Assembly (NCBI GenBank): GCA_009760855.2
Contig: WPIO01000202.1
Location: 298,296 to 362,295, forward strand
Direction of reading: 5' to 3'
DNA length: 64,000 bases
Source: Cristatella mucedo
Taxonomy: Eukaryota > Bryozoa > Phylactolaemata > Cristatellidae
The first letter of the stretch is position 1, and each line of letters opens with the position of its first letter. Position numbers and translations under genes: made by a program. Below the pieces are notes generated by a model. It was given only the letters and a program-made list of their open reading frames with translations, made no database searches and was not told the DNA's origin. Positions 1 through 11,294 of this stretch are shown here, one piece after another.

Positions 1-200
1 AAGCCTGCTCACCGTTATACTAGCTACGTTCTTATCCTTCCTGTGCATGTACCTGCTTAAACTATGCCTGCTGCTTGCGGATGTTACCACCAATCACATG
101 GTAATGCTCTATACATCATCTGTCAAGTGCTTAGAAAGAGATTAGGTTCTCTGAGGGCCCAATGCATATGTATTATTATTATTATTATTTTTATTTTTAT
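1..200 (+). mobile_element. LINE family A, 3' end only
   Basis: The segment matches the 3' untranslated end shared by many copies in this window: the decayed Cys/Met-rich UTR, then the hairpin stretch around 131-160 and an ATT microsatellite at 171-190. Nothing coding is left. It is cut by the window edge, so the copy may extend further left. Confidence 0.75.
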
Positions 201-354
201 TCTAGTAATACTTTTTGCTGCATTCTATAGACAATAAGCTTCTCCAGAGACTCCGAAAGAAATGATGTTTCTTCTTTACTTGAACGATTTCAGAATGAAA
301 GAACCTTTTCCGAATTTTTGCATGCCATCTTCACATCTATATGATATTTTTTAG

Positions 355-495
355 CTGGAGGAGTTATTTTTCTCTTGGAATAAGAAAGTTTGCTGTCTAC
401 CAGCATCCTTATTCAAGTTGTCGGCGCTGAAGAGGTTCGATGCAAGCAGCTGCAGCCTATGTGAACTGCCTGATCTTTGGGAAGGGCTAACTTCG
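355..495 (+). CDS. LRR exon 1 (two leucine-rich repeats)
   Basis: This internal exon has an acceptor AG at 353-354 and a donor GTAAGC from 496. It is 141 bp, 47 codons, phase 0 at both ends. It codes two LRRs of 23-24 residues: the first opens LEEL and has the LP motif at residues 15-16; the second has the family signature DASSC followed by ELP. The first repeat carries unusual aromatic residues before the conserved Asn (FFSWN). It is the most diverged of the eight. It is probably not the first exon of the gene, since it starts inside an LRR and has an acceptor. Confidence 0.85.
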
Positions 496-1059
496 GTAAG
501 CTTCAAAGCAATGCTAAGTTTTTCTGAATCAACAAAATTTGCTTTTAACATACATATATTATTGCTAGATATGGTTATGTACAGTCCCACGGTTTTCGGC
601 CACCACGTTTTTGTTATATAGTCCTCAGTTTTCTTGCTAACACTACTCTGAGGGTAACTGCTATCCAATTAGTTTACCAGTACTTACCCTTCGCCATTGT
701 TGAGTTATACAGCCGTCACAGTGAAGACATAGTAAATATAAAGTTTGTAATCCTCAAATATTTTTGGGCATATCATCCTATCCATCGACTGGATTCGATG
801 CTTACCTTTGCATCAGCAAAATGAAGGCTGCTATGACAGTCAACTCTAAGGTGACTGAAGACTTGCACAATAAGATCATTAGTCATAAAATTGCAACTCT
901 TGTCTGTTATTAATTCAAGTTATTATTAACATTTGTATTCCATTCGATTTACGTCGAATCACAGATTTCTTTTATTTGCCAGATTGACGGCTACTTATTT
1001 TGTAGATAATTAAAACAAGTGTGTCACCCTTGGTTTGCCGATGACTTGTCAGTTGGTTT
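496..1059. other. Intron 1, 5' part, unassigned
   Basis: The first 40 bases after the donor resemble the same position in the other LRR introns. Beyond that the stretch is AT-rich and I recognise nothing in it. The open frames here cover the exon or its antisense and are not separate genes. Confidence 0.5.
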
Positions 1060-2185
1060 CTATCATTATTCATTTTAAGAAAGTTTGCTGCCATTCATGT
1101 GCAGATGTCATCAATACATGCAACAAAAGAGTTGAGAGAATTCGACCTGCTGGATCGCTGGGAGGGAATCTAAGCAAAAGCTCAACTGAGTGTCATCTGC
1201 ATAGAAGTAAAGGCCTAGCTTGTGCCTTGCAATCACATCGGCAGAGGGAGAGTATAAACCATGAAAAGAACTGGACCGAGCTTGGAGCCGTGAGATAGCC
1301 TCTACTTCAGCGTATTGTACTTCCTCGGATGACCTTAGTTCTTTCGCATCTTTACTCGGGATATTCCCACTGAGATTTGATGTAAACCGTATTAATGCAG
1401 TGCCAGTAATGCCCTGGCGAGATGGGAGGCTTTCGAGAATGACTTTGCGATCAATAGTTTCAAGTGCTGCTTAAAAATAGCACAAACTTAGACAGACTGT
1501 ACTGTAGGTTGGATTCGCCAGATAGTCGCTATACACATGAAGCAATGCTGACCCTGTGTAACGAGTCGATTTCAATCCAGAGAGGAACTGACTTCCTAGG
1601 TTTGCGGTTTTAATATAAGAGTTCTGGTGATCTGCCTCAATTCTTTCCAGTGTCTTTCATTTGAACGATAGAAAGGAGACCGGACAAAAGCTGCCCAGTT
1701 CTTTTGGTCTAGGGCTGCTTTCCTAGTTGGTGGCCTAACAATAGGCTTTTCGAAAGGCGCAACGATATCGCCTGAGGCTAAGGACATATTCGTTATGCTA
1801 GTTATCCATGGCAGCAGTGGATGTAGTAATCGTAGAAATCTGACAGTGGGAATCAGTTCTGGAGGACCAATAGTCTTCTCTGACTGAGAGATGAATTTTA
1901 GAATAACGTCATCGCGACCTCCTTGAATGAAGACATTGAGGTGGAGCATAGAATTTAGGGAAATGAGTCCAGAAGGGACACTGCTACCCTAGGAATGTAC
2001 CCTCTGATATAGTCTATCTTGCTGACAAACTAGCTACCGAAGCGATCACCTTAATGATCGCTTGGTAAGGAGCTAGCCAGTGTGTGGTTAAAGAGATGAC
2101 TGATGGCAGACATCAGCATTTTTGGATTTTCCATAAGTGATTCAACAATATTTATGTGGAAGCTAGACATTGTCTTTACAAGTAT
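1060..2185 (-). mobile_element. LINE family A fragment, reverse transcriptase region, antisense
   Basis: On the minus strand the sequence reads from the region before the RT fingers (about 2180) to the residues after the catalytic motif (about 1080). The open frame at 1596-1949 retains motifs matching other copies (IPTV, SLASG, a KKP/RPP stretch), but stops and frameshifts break the rest. The endonuclease, C-terminus and 3' tail are absent. It lies antisense inside intron 1 of the LRR gene. Confidence 0.75.
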
Positions 2186-2189
2186 ATAA

Positions 2190-2315
2190 TATATAATTCA
2201 TTAGCATAGCGCCCTAAGATAACGTAATCTCTATTCAGGAGCTTCACATATGCCACGTGGCTCGAGCACATCTTGACCTTGGTCGGGCGAGTACCTTAAC
2301 CACTGGGCAAAAGCA
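2190..2315 (-). mobile_element. SINE-2 (tRNA-derived, shares LINE A tail)
   Basis: Read on the minus strand it has a tRNA-like head with an A-box-like TGGTTAAGG and a B-box-like GGTCAAG/CTCGAGCC region. It ends in a tail with AGATTACGTTATCTTAGG and a GCGCTAT run, close to the 3' end of LINE A. The best second copy is at 41685-41815 on the plus strand. Confidence 0.65.
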
Positions 2316-3229
2316 GTGGCAATACTCAAAGCATCAATCTGCAAAACCACTACTTCAACCATTTGGCTTTATGATGCCACTCAGCCGTGGGTGGATCGTT
2401 TTCATCACACGATGAAAGATATCTCGACCCAGTAATTGATGGCTCATCATTTGCGAGCTAACGATCAGTCCAGTGGCTTCCAGTGCCCACGAGAGCTGGG
2501 TCAAACTAACCGTGCTATTTCTGCTTTTACTATTATTACCTTTAAGTTCAGATTTCTTCATCAAAAGACCGTTATTCTGTGAAGTCTTTTTGAGGAGGTA
2601 ACAATCTGTCTACTTCGGTATGATCGATTGGTATGATCTATGGTAGGCTTCGTATGCATGACGATAAACTGTCAGTGCTGTTTTGAATGCTTGTATTTTT
2701 TGTATGTGGTTGATTATTCGGCAGCCAACGCAGCTTCTATAGCAAAAGATGCACTTTGCTAAATTGTTGAGATTGGTTAATTAGACCGGCTGTCATATGC
2801 TTCCCTTGGTCAATGGACATGATCTGTACGGTGGCTGAATGCCTTTTGACTGGTAAGGAGTAGGTAGTCTGGCATTTACAAATCATGTGCTGTTTAGTTC
2901 TTTAACTACAAATAATTCGGTATGTTTAACTGTTTTGGCAACAACAATTAGAATCTCCTTAGGTTGAACAGGGATGCTGGTCTCTTTCCACTTGACTTGA
3001 TTTACTTCTTACTCAAGTAAATGATAATTGTATGTATTTTTGGGGTCAAATTATTTCTATTGAACTATCCTCGCTATTACCTTTATGAACTGTGTGCCTC
3101 TTTATATATTTTAATGATTAAAATTCTACATTCTGGTAGTGTCTGGTAAATTATTGTCGTCCTTCCGAAACCTAATGTAGAGGTTTTCTAGAGCATGCCT
3201 ATTTTATTTCTGTGATTGGTGTTTTTTAG
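2316..3229. other. Intron 1, 3' part, unassigned
   Basis: This is AT-rich intronic DNA leading to the exon 2 acceptor. A run of T residues just before 3228 supplies the polypyrimidine tract. No transposon family or RNA gene is recognised. The minus-strand frame at 2355-2564 has no recognisable domain. Confidence 0.45.
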
Positions 3230-3370
3230 TTGGTGGAGCTTAATATTTCAACGAACTCGGAGCTCTCTACTCTTCCTCCTTCCATATGCCGACTGGGCTC
3301 ACTGAGGAAGCTTATCGCTAGCTCCTGCGGCCTGGCACAATTGCCTGGCGACTTGGAGCGTCTGAAGTCG
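3230..3370 (+). CDS. LRR exon 2 (two leucine-rich repeats)
   Basis: The acceptor TTTTTTAG ends at 3229 and the donor GTAAGC starts at 3371. The exon is 141 bp, phase 0 to 0. The first LRR opens LVELNIS with Asn at residue 9 and LPPSIC; the second has IASSCGLAQLP. It matches the 47-residue consensus of exons 3-8 without gaps. The variable concave-face residue (position 8) is Thr. The open frame in the sequence is longer than the exon only because it reads on into the intron. Confidence 0.9.
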
Positions 3371-3779
3371 GTAAGCTTGGGTGTAAAATTGAAACGTGCA
3401 GAATCCACATAAACTTGTTTTTGTAATAGGCATATAATTTTTTCTGCTAGCTGTTGGGAATCCAATGATCTGTTGTAGCTGTCTGACAATTGTGAAAGCT
3501 ATGTAAAGATTTGTATAGTGTATTTTTGTCAATCATTGTTTTCCGTAATGCAGATTGGCAGCTAATTATTTTAAATGTGATTGAAGTTAAGAAAAATAAC
3601 TAATTGGCTGGCTTAGTACGATGGCATGACTTGGTTGGTCTTTTCTTCATTAATCTTCAGGAAGTTTATAAGAATCCAAACTCGATTTTCTTCGATACTG
3701 GTGAATTAGGTCAGATAGGGAGCAAAGCTTTGATGGATCGAAATATGTGCATTTAGCGAGAAACACTGCAGATACGCTT

Positions 3780-4215
3780 GAATGTCGTGAGTGACATAGT
3801 TGCCAATATTACTCCACTTCTCACCGACCTGCATTGGCTCCCAATTAAGCAGCACATCGACTTCAAGGTTCTGTCACTCACTTTTAGGTCCCTTCATTCT
3901 TTGTCTCCAGCCTACCTATCAGATCTTCTTCCCCACCAGGCTAAGCATTGTACCACCCATTTTTCTGAATCTAATCATATACTTATAACTCGTGCATTCC
4001 TCAAATCCTTTGGAGACCTTGCCTTTAGTTCGCATGCTCCCAAAGCCTGGAACTCACTTCCAACTGGCGTCGCGACATCGCCTGACTTGACCTCATTTAA
4101 AAAGATGCTAAAAGCACACATGTTTATCACAGCATTGTTTATCACAGCGTTGGTCCATGAGATTCTTCCTTTGTGTGCTTATGCATGTTAACACTGTGCA
4201 TGCTATCACTAACAA
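3780..4215 (+). mobile_element. LINE family A fragment, C-terminal domain
   Basis: It codes the LINE A C-terminal region (LADLHWLP-like, VLSLTFRSLHSL, YLSDLLPHQAKH, PKAWNSLP) in one open frame to 4191. It then has a short UTR and stops at about 4215, just before a second copy in the same orientation. The 5' truncation lies just upstream of the Arg/Cys motif. Confidence 0.85.
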
Positions 4216-4258
4216 TATTTAATAAGAGTAGTCATAGTAACCCGTTGACTTTGATCAA

Positions 4259-5104
4259 CGTCATATTCCAAAGCGACCTCTCGTTAGACGACCATATCAG
4301 CTCCACAGTCAAATCTGCCTATTTTCAGCTCCATAACGTTGCTGAAATTCGGGCTTGTTTATATAAGGATACCACGTCTAAGTTGGTCCATGCATTCGTG
4401 ACATCCTGTCTCGACTTCTGCAACTCACTGCTTACTGGCCTACCAGCATGTGCGATCAGGCGATTGCAGCTGGTGCAAAACTCTGCAGCTAGGCTTGTCT
4501 GTCGTGAGCATTGTAGTTGCCACATTACTCCACTTCTCGCCGACCTGCACTGGCTACCAGTCAAGCAACGGGTTGACTTCAAGGTTTTGTCGCTCACTTT
4601 TAGGTCCCTTCATTCTATGGCTCCAGCCTATCTCTCAGACATACTCCCCCATCAGGCCAAGCATCGTACCACCCGCTTTTCGGAATCCAATAGTCTAGAA
4701 ATACCTCGTACAAACCTTAAATCCTTTGGAGACCGTGCATTTAGTTTGTATGCTCCCAAAGCCTGGAACTCCGTCCCGACTTGCGTCAGAACATCCCCTG
4801 ACCTGACCACATTTAAAAGGAACTTTAAAACACACCTATTTAGGACAGCATTTAGTGGGTCCCTGTGATTCGTCCTTGATGTGCTTATGTGTGCTGACAC
4901 TGTGCATGCTGCCACTAACCTCATTTGCATGCTGACCCTGTGCATGTCACCCCTAACCATATTCTTCATTTTGTTTGTTTTTCAAGCATGATTTTACTTA
5001 CCATTCAATTGCATTTCACTTTGCAGCAAATGTAAAGCGCCTAGAAAGAGATTAAGTTCTCTAAGGGCGCTTTATCAAGTGCATTATCATTATTATTATT
5101 ATTA
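4259..5104 (+). mobile_element. LINE family A, 5'-truncated copy with intact C-terminus and ATT tail
   Basis: The uninterrupted frame to the stop at 4866-4868 covers the end of the RT domain and the C-terminal region (QSDLSLDDHISSTVKSAYF, RRLQLVQNSAARLVCRE, LADLHWLPVKQRVDF, APKAWNSVP). The UTR follows, with the terminal hairpin at about 5035-5075 and an ATT repeat at 5088-5103. It is the best preserved 3' half in the window and useful as a family reference. It sits directly behind another LINE A fragment, suggesting tandem or nested insertion. Confidence 0.88.
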
Positions 5105-5689
5105 ACCCAGCTCAGCCGGTCGCTATTTTGCAACTGTACATTACAGCTAAATAATATGAAATATTGTTTTCATTGACTATCACGAATCAGTGTTTTGGTT
5201 CTTGACCTATTTCTCAGCAGGACTTTTAAGTGCTTAATTCGGAGAACCAATGAAGTAGGCATGGTCATTGATGCCCCCTAAGCAGTAACGTAACTATGTT
5301 ACCGGTGCCTGTAGCAGTTACGAATTTTTGAGGCTTAGCTGGCGGTATTACTTTGCTCCCTACTGCCACACTAAATAATAATCACGTTAGAAAGTGCAAC
5401 TAGCAGAGAAATCTGTAGCTCGGTTGTCCCTTTAAATATGACCTTGTCCCCTTTGTTACGTTTGTATCTTTCATTCTTGTAGCTACAGTGCACACGAGTT
5501 AGTGACTACTTACTGGAACGCCTTAACAGTTGGTATTTAAGTTTCTTAGCCTGGAACAAGAGAATACAGCAATGTCAAGTGCCTAGAAAGCATGACTTAT
5601 GTCTCTGAAGATGCGGTACAAATTTATTATTATTTTTTATAGTTATAGATTGGACAAACTCATGAGTTAGCCTCGTTTTAGGCTGTGTG
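5105..5689. other. Intron 2 segment, unassigned
   Basis: The end of this stretch (about 5575-5640) resembles a worn LINE A 3' tail (TCAAGTGCCTAGAAAG followed by a TTATTATTATT-like run). The remainder shows nothing recognisable. Confidence 0.4.
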
Positions 5690-6180
5690 CTGAAGGAGCT
5701 GGCAGGCAAAGCAAATCTGATGCAAACGGTAGGGTTAGAGACGGTTATAAGTGTAGGTTTCGAATGCCAACTAATATCAGAATACAGCCAGTTGTCACGT
5801 CAGACCCTATCTAAGATTATTGACTGTCTTCCATGGTGGCTTGCAAAAAATTCAACTTTTTGGTTCTGTTCAGTGCAGATTGTTGCAATTCATTTTGGCT
5901 GCAAAAGTGAAAAAGCCACTTGGTCACTGTAGCTGGGGATGAAAATGGCTGGAAGGTAAGTTAGCAAATCACAGAGGCTCAGCCTCGTGTCTCCTTTGTT
6001 GGAGGAGCTTCGATAATTTTCAGCTAATAATGGATATAGCAATAAGTAATAAGCAGTGGATACAGAGCAACGTTCTTACACAGACTCACAAGGCCTGCAA
6101 TGGCTTGGCTCCTTAGCTAGATGAACTGCTGCACACGTTTCAGCCTCTTGGTGCACTCAGGTCTTCTATGGGCAATTAAT
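5690..6180 (+). mobile_element. LINE family B fragment
   Basis: The frame at 5687-5932 contains LSKIIDCLPWWLAKN, matching the family B post-catalytic region (compare minus 31634-31831 and 40450-40686). The following sequence to 6180 reads, with frameshifts, through the VSPLLEELGW and LTLTHKA segments. It ends abruptly with no 3' tail. Confidence 0.7.
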
Positions 6181-6224
6181 GCACACAGATACATTGCATT
6201 ATATAGGATAGTTTTAACCAACCA

Positions 6225-6435
6225 GCACCATTCCGGCCTGTGCGGTAAGATGCTTTAGTGATCGCTCATTATCTTAATTCGGGCTACCTCTATGAAGTAC
6301 TTTCTAATCTGGTTACACGTTCACCATATCTTCTTAAGGAATTCATTCAGCTTCTGCCACGGACTATACGAAACTCCCTTGAAGACCATGCCCTCAGTTT
6401 TTACGCTCCCAAAATCTGTACTTTACTACATAGAA
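6225..6435 (+). mobile_element. Diverged LINE A C-terminal remnant
   Basis: The frame at 6258-6440 retains the order of the LINE A C-terminus (YLYEVLSNLVTRSPY then EDHALSFYAPK). It is clearly worn and has lost both ends. Confidence 0.55.
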
Positions 6436-6485
6436 TGTAAGCCGTGACCTACCTTGGCTTGACAGTCTTTATGCTTTGCTAGAAC

Positions 6486-6950
6486 CTAATGTAATGTATC
6501 TCCGTCTGTAACTCCACAAAGCCATAAAGACTGTGTGGGTGTTACGCAGGAGAGTTGTGTATAGCGCACTCACAACCTAAGCGGCTTTTGGTACGCATTC
6601 GACAGCCAACAGACTTCGTCTCTCGCAACAAAGAGAAAGTGGGAAGCACAGCAGAGTCAGGAGAGCAGTTGAGGTAGTGAGTAGCATGGAAGTAGCAGCT
6701 CAGGACCGCTGAAAAGGATGAGCCATAGATGGCTGCAGGAGAATAGTTGTCGTTGTGTAACAATTGTGGAAGCGAGTTCCACAGTCTAGGACCTGCAGAG
6801 CTGTGCCAATGGTCTTTAAGCAGAGAAATGGAACAGCTAATTTATTGTCCATACAGAACCCGAGGGCGTGAAGAGGCTGAAACTGGTGCCGCAGTTCAGC
6901 TAGGTACGGAGGAGCCAAGCCGCGGCCTTGGCCTTGGACCTGCCGATTTG
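6486..6950 (-). mobile_element. LINE family B 3' end, antisense
   Basis: On the minus strand it codes the family B C-terminus (LAELRHQFQPLHAL, CYFHATHYLNCSPDSAVLPTF, SRLGCECAIHNSPA) across two frames. It ends near 6486 with the typical GAGATACATTACATT-type terminus. It lies back to back with the sense family B fragment at 5690-6180. Confidence 0.8.
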
Positions 6951-8116
6951 TTGCAGCGTTTCCTCTCTCCCTACTAGTTAGCCTTAGTGTGCTTATGTGT
7001 ATCACTCCCGCGATGAATGACTGTAATCTGCATATCCTATAAAAATGACTTGTTATTGACTGACTATGTGATGCTGTCAGGTCAGCCTATCACATGCCGG
7101 GCATTACCAAAATTAGTACCTTTTTGACGAGAGTACGACAGCTACCCTTCTTGTCTCACTCCTTGTCTCACTCCTTGTTCTCGTCAGTAGCGGTGTTGTC
7201 ACATCACACCTTGTCAGTATGTGCTCCTCGGGGTTCCTGTCAAGCATGGAATATCGATTTCAAGATCCTGTTGGGTCTGCTGGTTGCCTCAGCCGTGATT
7301 ACTTGTTGAGTTGTTCGTCATTTTTACTGCTTTCGTATTATGCTTACTTAAAATTGAAGTGCAAGTGAGTGCAAAACTGTCGCGATTACACAAGCAGGGG
7401 AAAACACCTGGGAATATACTAGGTTCATCTGGTTATTAGGAATTCTGGGTTATAATTCCCACAGACTTATGCAGTGGTAAGCATTCAAAGCACACAGGAG
7501 TAAGTTTTCGGATAGCCGCACGATGCTTTACAAACAATATGTTATTTTTATTCTCATTATCATTATTATTATTATATTCTTCGTAATCGATGCAGCCAAC
7601 ACGGCAAGCTGTCTAATTGGAGATGGGGCTTTCAATTCAAGATGGAGCTTTTTGCACGGTATGTTAGGCTCGAATGATGGAGCTGGCAAGGTCAGTAGCC
7701 TCGATATCGGCTGTGAAGCAGCATAGATTGAGAATAGGGATATCTGGAGCATGGACTGTCGATATCGAGGCTGATGAAGCGGGCTGTCAGAGTATCACAC
7801 AAGGCAACTGAAGTGCAATCTGCAATGCTAGCGAGCTAGATGCAGTAGCCGATTGTTAGGGAGAGAGGAGGTGGGCTTTTGTTGACTATCACATGTCTGT
7901 GGAGCTCCTGTTTTATAATTTTGACAGCTCATGCTCTTACGTCTGTACTGGTATGCAGGTGTGCTGGCCAAGAGCTCTTCAAGGGCCATGAGCCCCTTAA
8001 GATGCTAGCAGTTGCATAGTTATTGGCTGGATTTTACTTCGTTACTTTCTCGGAAGAATTCAAGTTGCTCACATTTGTGTCTTGTAACCTCATCTCCGGC
8101 TACCCTTTTTTTGCAG
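6951..8116. other. Intron 2, 3' part, unassigned
   Basis: It contains a short tandem of CTCACTCCTTGT at 7150-7180 and an ATT run at about 7545-7575. Two nearby matching segments around a TCGATATCGAGG palindrome lie at about 7695-7770. No transposon family or RNA gene is recognised. The TTTTTTTGCAG acceptor of exon 3 ends the stretch. Confidence 0.45.
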
Positions 8117-8257
8117 TTAGAGGAGTTAACTATCGGTGGAAACAAGAAAATTTGCAGTCTACCGTTATCCATATGCAAGCTTCCAGCACTGAGGAAGTTT
8201 AGGGCTAGCAGCTGTGGCCTGCAGCAACTGCCTGCTGGCTGGGAGCAGATAACTTCG
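8117..8257 (+). CDS. LRR exon 3 (two leucine-rich repeats)
   Basis: The acceptor TTTTTTTGCAG ends at 8116 and the donor GTAAGC starts at 8258. It is 141 bp, 47 codons, phase 0 at both ends. The first repeat opens LEELTIGGNKK and has LPLSIC; the second has RASSCGLQQLP. Position 8 is Gly. All hydrophobic LRR anchor positions are kept, so the exon looks functional. Confidence 0.9.
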
Positions 8258-8584
8258 GTAAGCTCGGTAGCAATACCGTATCGATTCGAATTGCTGCTGC
8301 TACTGTCGACCTGAACATGCCTTTGTCAATCACGGCTTTTCAAAACTTGTTTGTCTGATCCCACTTCTAGCATGGTTTGTTTGCTGTTGCTTTACCACTT
8401 GTTTATGGGTAATCGGTTTTGACTATTATCATGTAGTTATAGAGCTGTTACATTGAGGATATGTTCATGACATGCTGATTGAGACCGTGAAAAAGCTTCT
8501 GACACAGCTTTCTCTCTATTCTCTACGGAGATGGGGCTTGAGCCGCTGGAGTGCATTGCGCTTTTTGCCCTAATCTGACGATTG
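8258..8584. other. Intron 3, 5' part
   Basis: The first 35 bases keep the donor-side conservation seen after other LRR exons (GTAAGCTCGGTAGCAAT). Nothing else is recognised. Confidence 0.4.
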
Positions 8585-9135
8585 TCGCTCAAGAAGGACT
8601 AGGTAATCAACTATGGTTTTGAATGTGGCTGGAAGACCAAGCAGAACTAGCAGAAAGACTCTATCTAAGTCAGTGTTCCCGAGGACATTAAATGGTAGCA
8701 GCAAAGCTTACTGAGGTGTGATTTGCTAAAAAGGAATCTTCCACTTGATAGCCAGGTTGGTATTTTAATGTCAGGTTCCAGCTGGTATACCACTTCATGG
8801 GTATATCTTGGGTACGAACTTTAATAAGAATACTGGGTGGATTTTGCCCAAGCTCTCTTGGTGTTGTATAGGCTTACTAATGAATGTCTTGACATCAGGC
8901 GCCTTGAAAAATGCACTGATAACTCTTTCGGCATAGGGCATATTAATCGTCTTAGTTATACATGGCAACAGCAATTTTAGGCATCTCAGAAAGACCACAG
9001 CAGGTACATTGTGTAGTGGGCTACTAATCTTGTAACGGCTGGTGATGATCAGGTCATCAGGGGCTGGCTTGAAGGTGGTCATTGAAATAGAGCAAGGTAC
9101 AGTGGCTGAACAATCCAGCTGGATTGCCATCATGA
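8585..9135 (-). mobile_element. LINE reverse transcriptase fragment (family A-like), antisense
   Basis: The minus-strand frame at 8795-9133 parallels the RT finger region of LINE A (PAVVFLRCLKLLLPCITKTINM, AFFKAP). The sequence down to 8590 continues with broken RT reading. The divergence from other copies suggests an older insertion. Confidence 0.6.
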
Positions 9136-9359
9136 GGGGGTAGGCCTCTCCGATGTTTAGATATTTTAAATATGTAAATTGCTATATTGATCTAATGTAC
9201 TGCTGCAGGGGTGGCCAGGTAAGGCAGCAACCTGGGAGTGGTACATCAAGGTAAGAGATGCACCAGCACTAGCCAGAAGTCATATTCAAGTAAATTCAGA
9301 GTGTGAAGCTGCCAGCATCACGGAACTGGTTTTCACTCGAGATACTTGCTTTTTTTCAG

Positions 9360-9500
9360 CTAGAGGAACTTGATGTCCACGGAAACAAGTATTTTACTAG
9401 ACTACCTACTTTAATAGGCTGTATGCAGATATTGAAGCGGCTCAACGCTTCTGACTGCAGCCTGGCGCAACTACCTGACGGCTGGCAATGCCTGAATTCG
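9360..9500 (+). CDS. LRR exon 4 (two leucine-rich repeats)
   Basis: The acceptor TTTTTTTCAG ends at 9359 and the donor GTAAGC starts at 9501. It is 141 bp, phase 0 to 0. The first repeat reads LEELDVHGNKYF and has LPTLIG where most have LPPSIC; the second reads LNASDCSLAQLP. The replacement of the SIC Cys by Gly and the SSC Ser by Asp are its main differences. It lies only 1.1 kb after exon 3. Confidence 0.9.
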
Positions 9501-10795
9501 GTAAGCTGTGGTACAGCACTCAAACTAGACGATTCGGTTTAGTTTTTCTTTGAGCAAGCGTTGATGCTTTGCATTGTTAAGGCAGTTCCTCATCCCCGAT
9601 AGCGTCGATCAAATGACGAAAAATTGGTAGCAGTGCTGCAACTGATTTCGGGTGCTGTGTTGGCTTTGGTTATTGCTAAGTTCGGCCTCTGCCGGTGTGA
9701 GTGGTGATCGGTAGGAGATGGTCAGTGCAAGAAAGTGAATAATTACAAATGGCCTCTTTGGAACCTTTTAAGACACGATCGTTGTTATGCCTGGCCATCA
9801 GGCATTTGGCTGAACTTAGGCTTCCCTGTTTTGATTTTGATCAACCTTAAAGACTTCAAACATATTTGAGTTGATCGTTGATCACATTTGTCTCGACCAT
9901 TTAACAGGAGTGATGCCAGTTGCTGAATAGCAGCAGTTGGTGAATCACATCAATACATGTGATCTGTGCTATAAGCACGTCAGATAATGCACATTCATGT
10001 ATGTATGTTATAGGAGACATTCTGCATAGATCGGTTTTTTGTTTGCTGACATTACTGGAGATCTCTTTGCGAGAGAAAGCTATGAAAGTCCATGTGTCCA
10101 TTTATTGGTTATTTATACATTTGTCCATCGTATCAGTGCAGCACCTCCTTTATGTATAAAACGTTAGCTCCTCCTTCAATTAGTCTGTTCATGAGCTAGT
10201 TACTGTTATAATGAGTTGCCGTTTACGATAGTGGCATATGTCACTGCCTTGTGCCTAAAGTAGTTTTCGGCTTCTGCCTTTTTCCATATGAGTTGGTTAG
10301 GTTCGTATAGGTGGATCGCCAGTGGGCGTTAGAAATTACGTGCCTATACATATCTAAATGCTCGAAGCTCGTCCAGCCTCCTGATTCATGTGGCCTGATC
10401 ACTGTACTGGCCAATGCTTCCACTCCCAAGCGAGCTGCGGGTTTCGCTTGGCCGACTGTCAGTGACAGCACTATTAGGTACAATCATGCATGCCAATTAT
10501 TCCTATGCTATTGTCGCTCTAATGCATTCATGTTTGCAGCTGCTTCTGCTAGGGTTAGTGATATGTCTGTAGCTTGCAAGAAGCTATAAACTCGGATCAA
10601 GCGAGCAGGAGAGGGGCGAATTCGCATTACTTCCAAAGATGTCTCCAGCTATCTTTCGCCCACTCCCTCAAGCACTGCTTCATCAAGCACTGCTGTGTAG
10701 TGCTATAACTTAGTTGTCAGCAGGCCCCTATAACTAGCCAGACCTAAAGCTTGCTTTTGGAATCCTGGTTTAATGTACAATATTCTCATAATATT
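9501..10795. other. Intron 4, 5' part, unassigned
   Basis: The donor-side block (CACTCAAACTAGACGATTCGG) resembles other LRR introns. The open frames at 9901-10589 have no domain I recognise. No repeat family is identified. Confidence 0.4.
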
Positions 10796-10799
10796 AATA

Positions 10800-11285
10800 T
10801 TTATAATAATAATAGAATGCAATATGATCCTCGACGGCGTCCTAGGTCTGTTTGCTATTACCGAGAATTGCTGAATTCGAATTACTGCCTGACCATAATC
10901 GACCCTGCTTCAGCAGGCTCCTCTTTCATACTACTAGATCTATCGGAGGTGGTTCAGAACTCGCCATTGTCGCAAGTACTCCCCTCAATTTCGAACTGTT
11001 TACAGTCTCCTCGAAGTAATCTCTCTGATCTCTCGTCTTGGTGCCATCTCGTACAGCATATTGCCAGTGGTTGTAGTACTCCACTGCCACCAGGTGCCAA
11101 GTCCTCCCTTATCTCAGATTTCTCTAACCTCATTGCGATTCAATGTGCAAGAAAACATATTTTATTGGTTCTGGGAGATTTTAAGATTCGATTCGACTAC
11201 TCAACTGATGCCGTTAGTGCCAAATTTTACCAACAAAATGACTCATTTACCCTTATAGCTCGTGTGCATGACCCACTCACAACTG
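10800..11285 (+). mobile_element. LINE family A endonuclease fragment
   Basis: The frame at 10751-11410 contains an endonuclease-like block (SSLISDFSNLIAIQCARKH, LVLGDFKIRFD, ARVHDPL) that aligns with the better copy at 51131-51676. It ends at 11285 where an antisense LINE A tail begins, so two copies meet head to head. The last part of the frame is antisense of that tail and not protein. Confidence 0.75.
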
Positions 11286-11294
11286 AGGTCACTG

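Noticed and set aside
10241-10589. Overlapping frames around 10.3-10.6 kb as coding
   Set aside because: No domain is recognisable and frames are open on both strands; probably chance.
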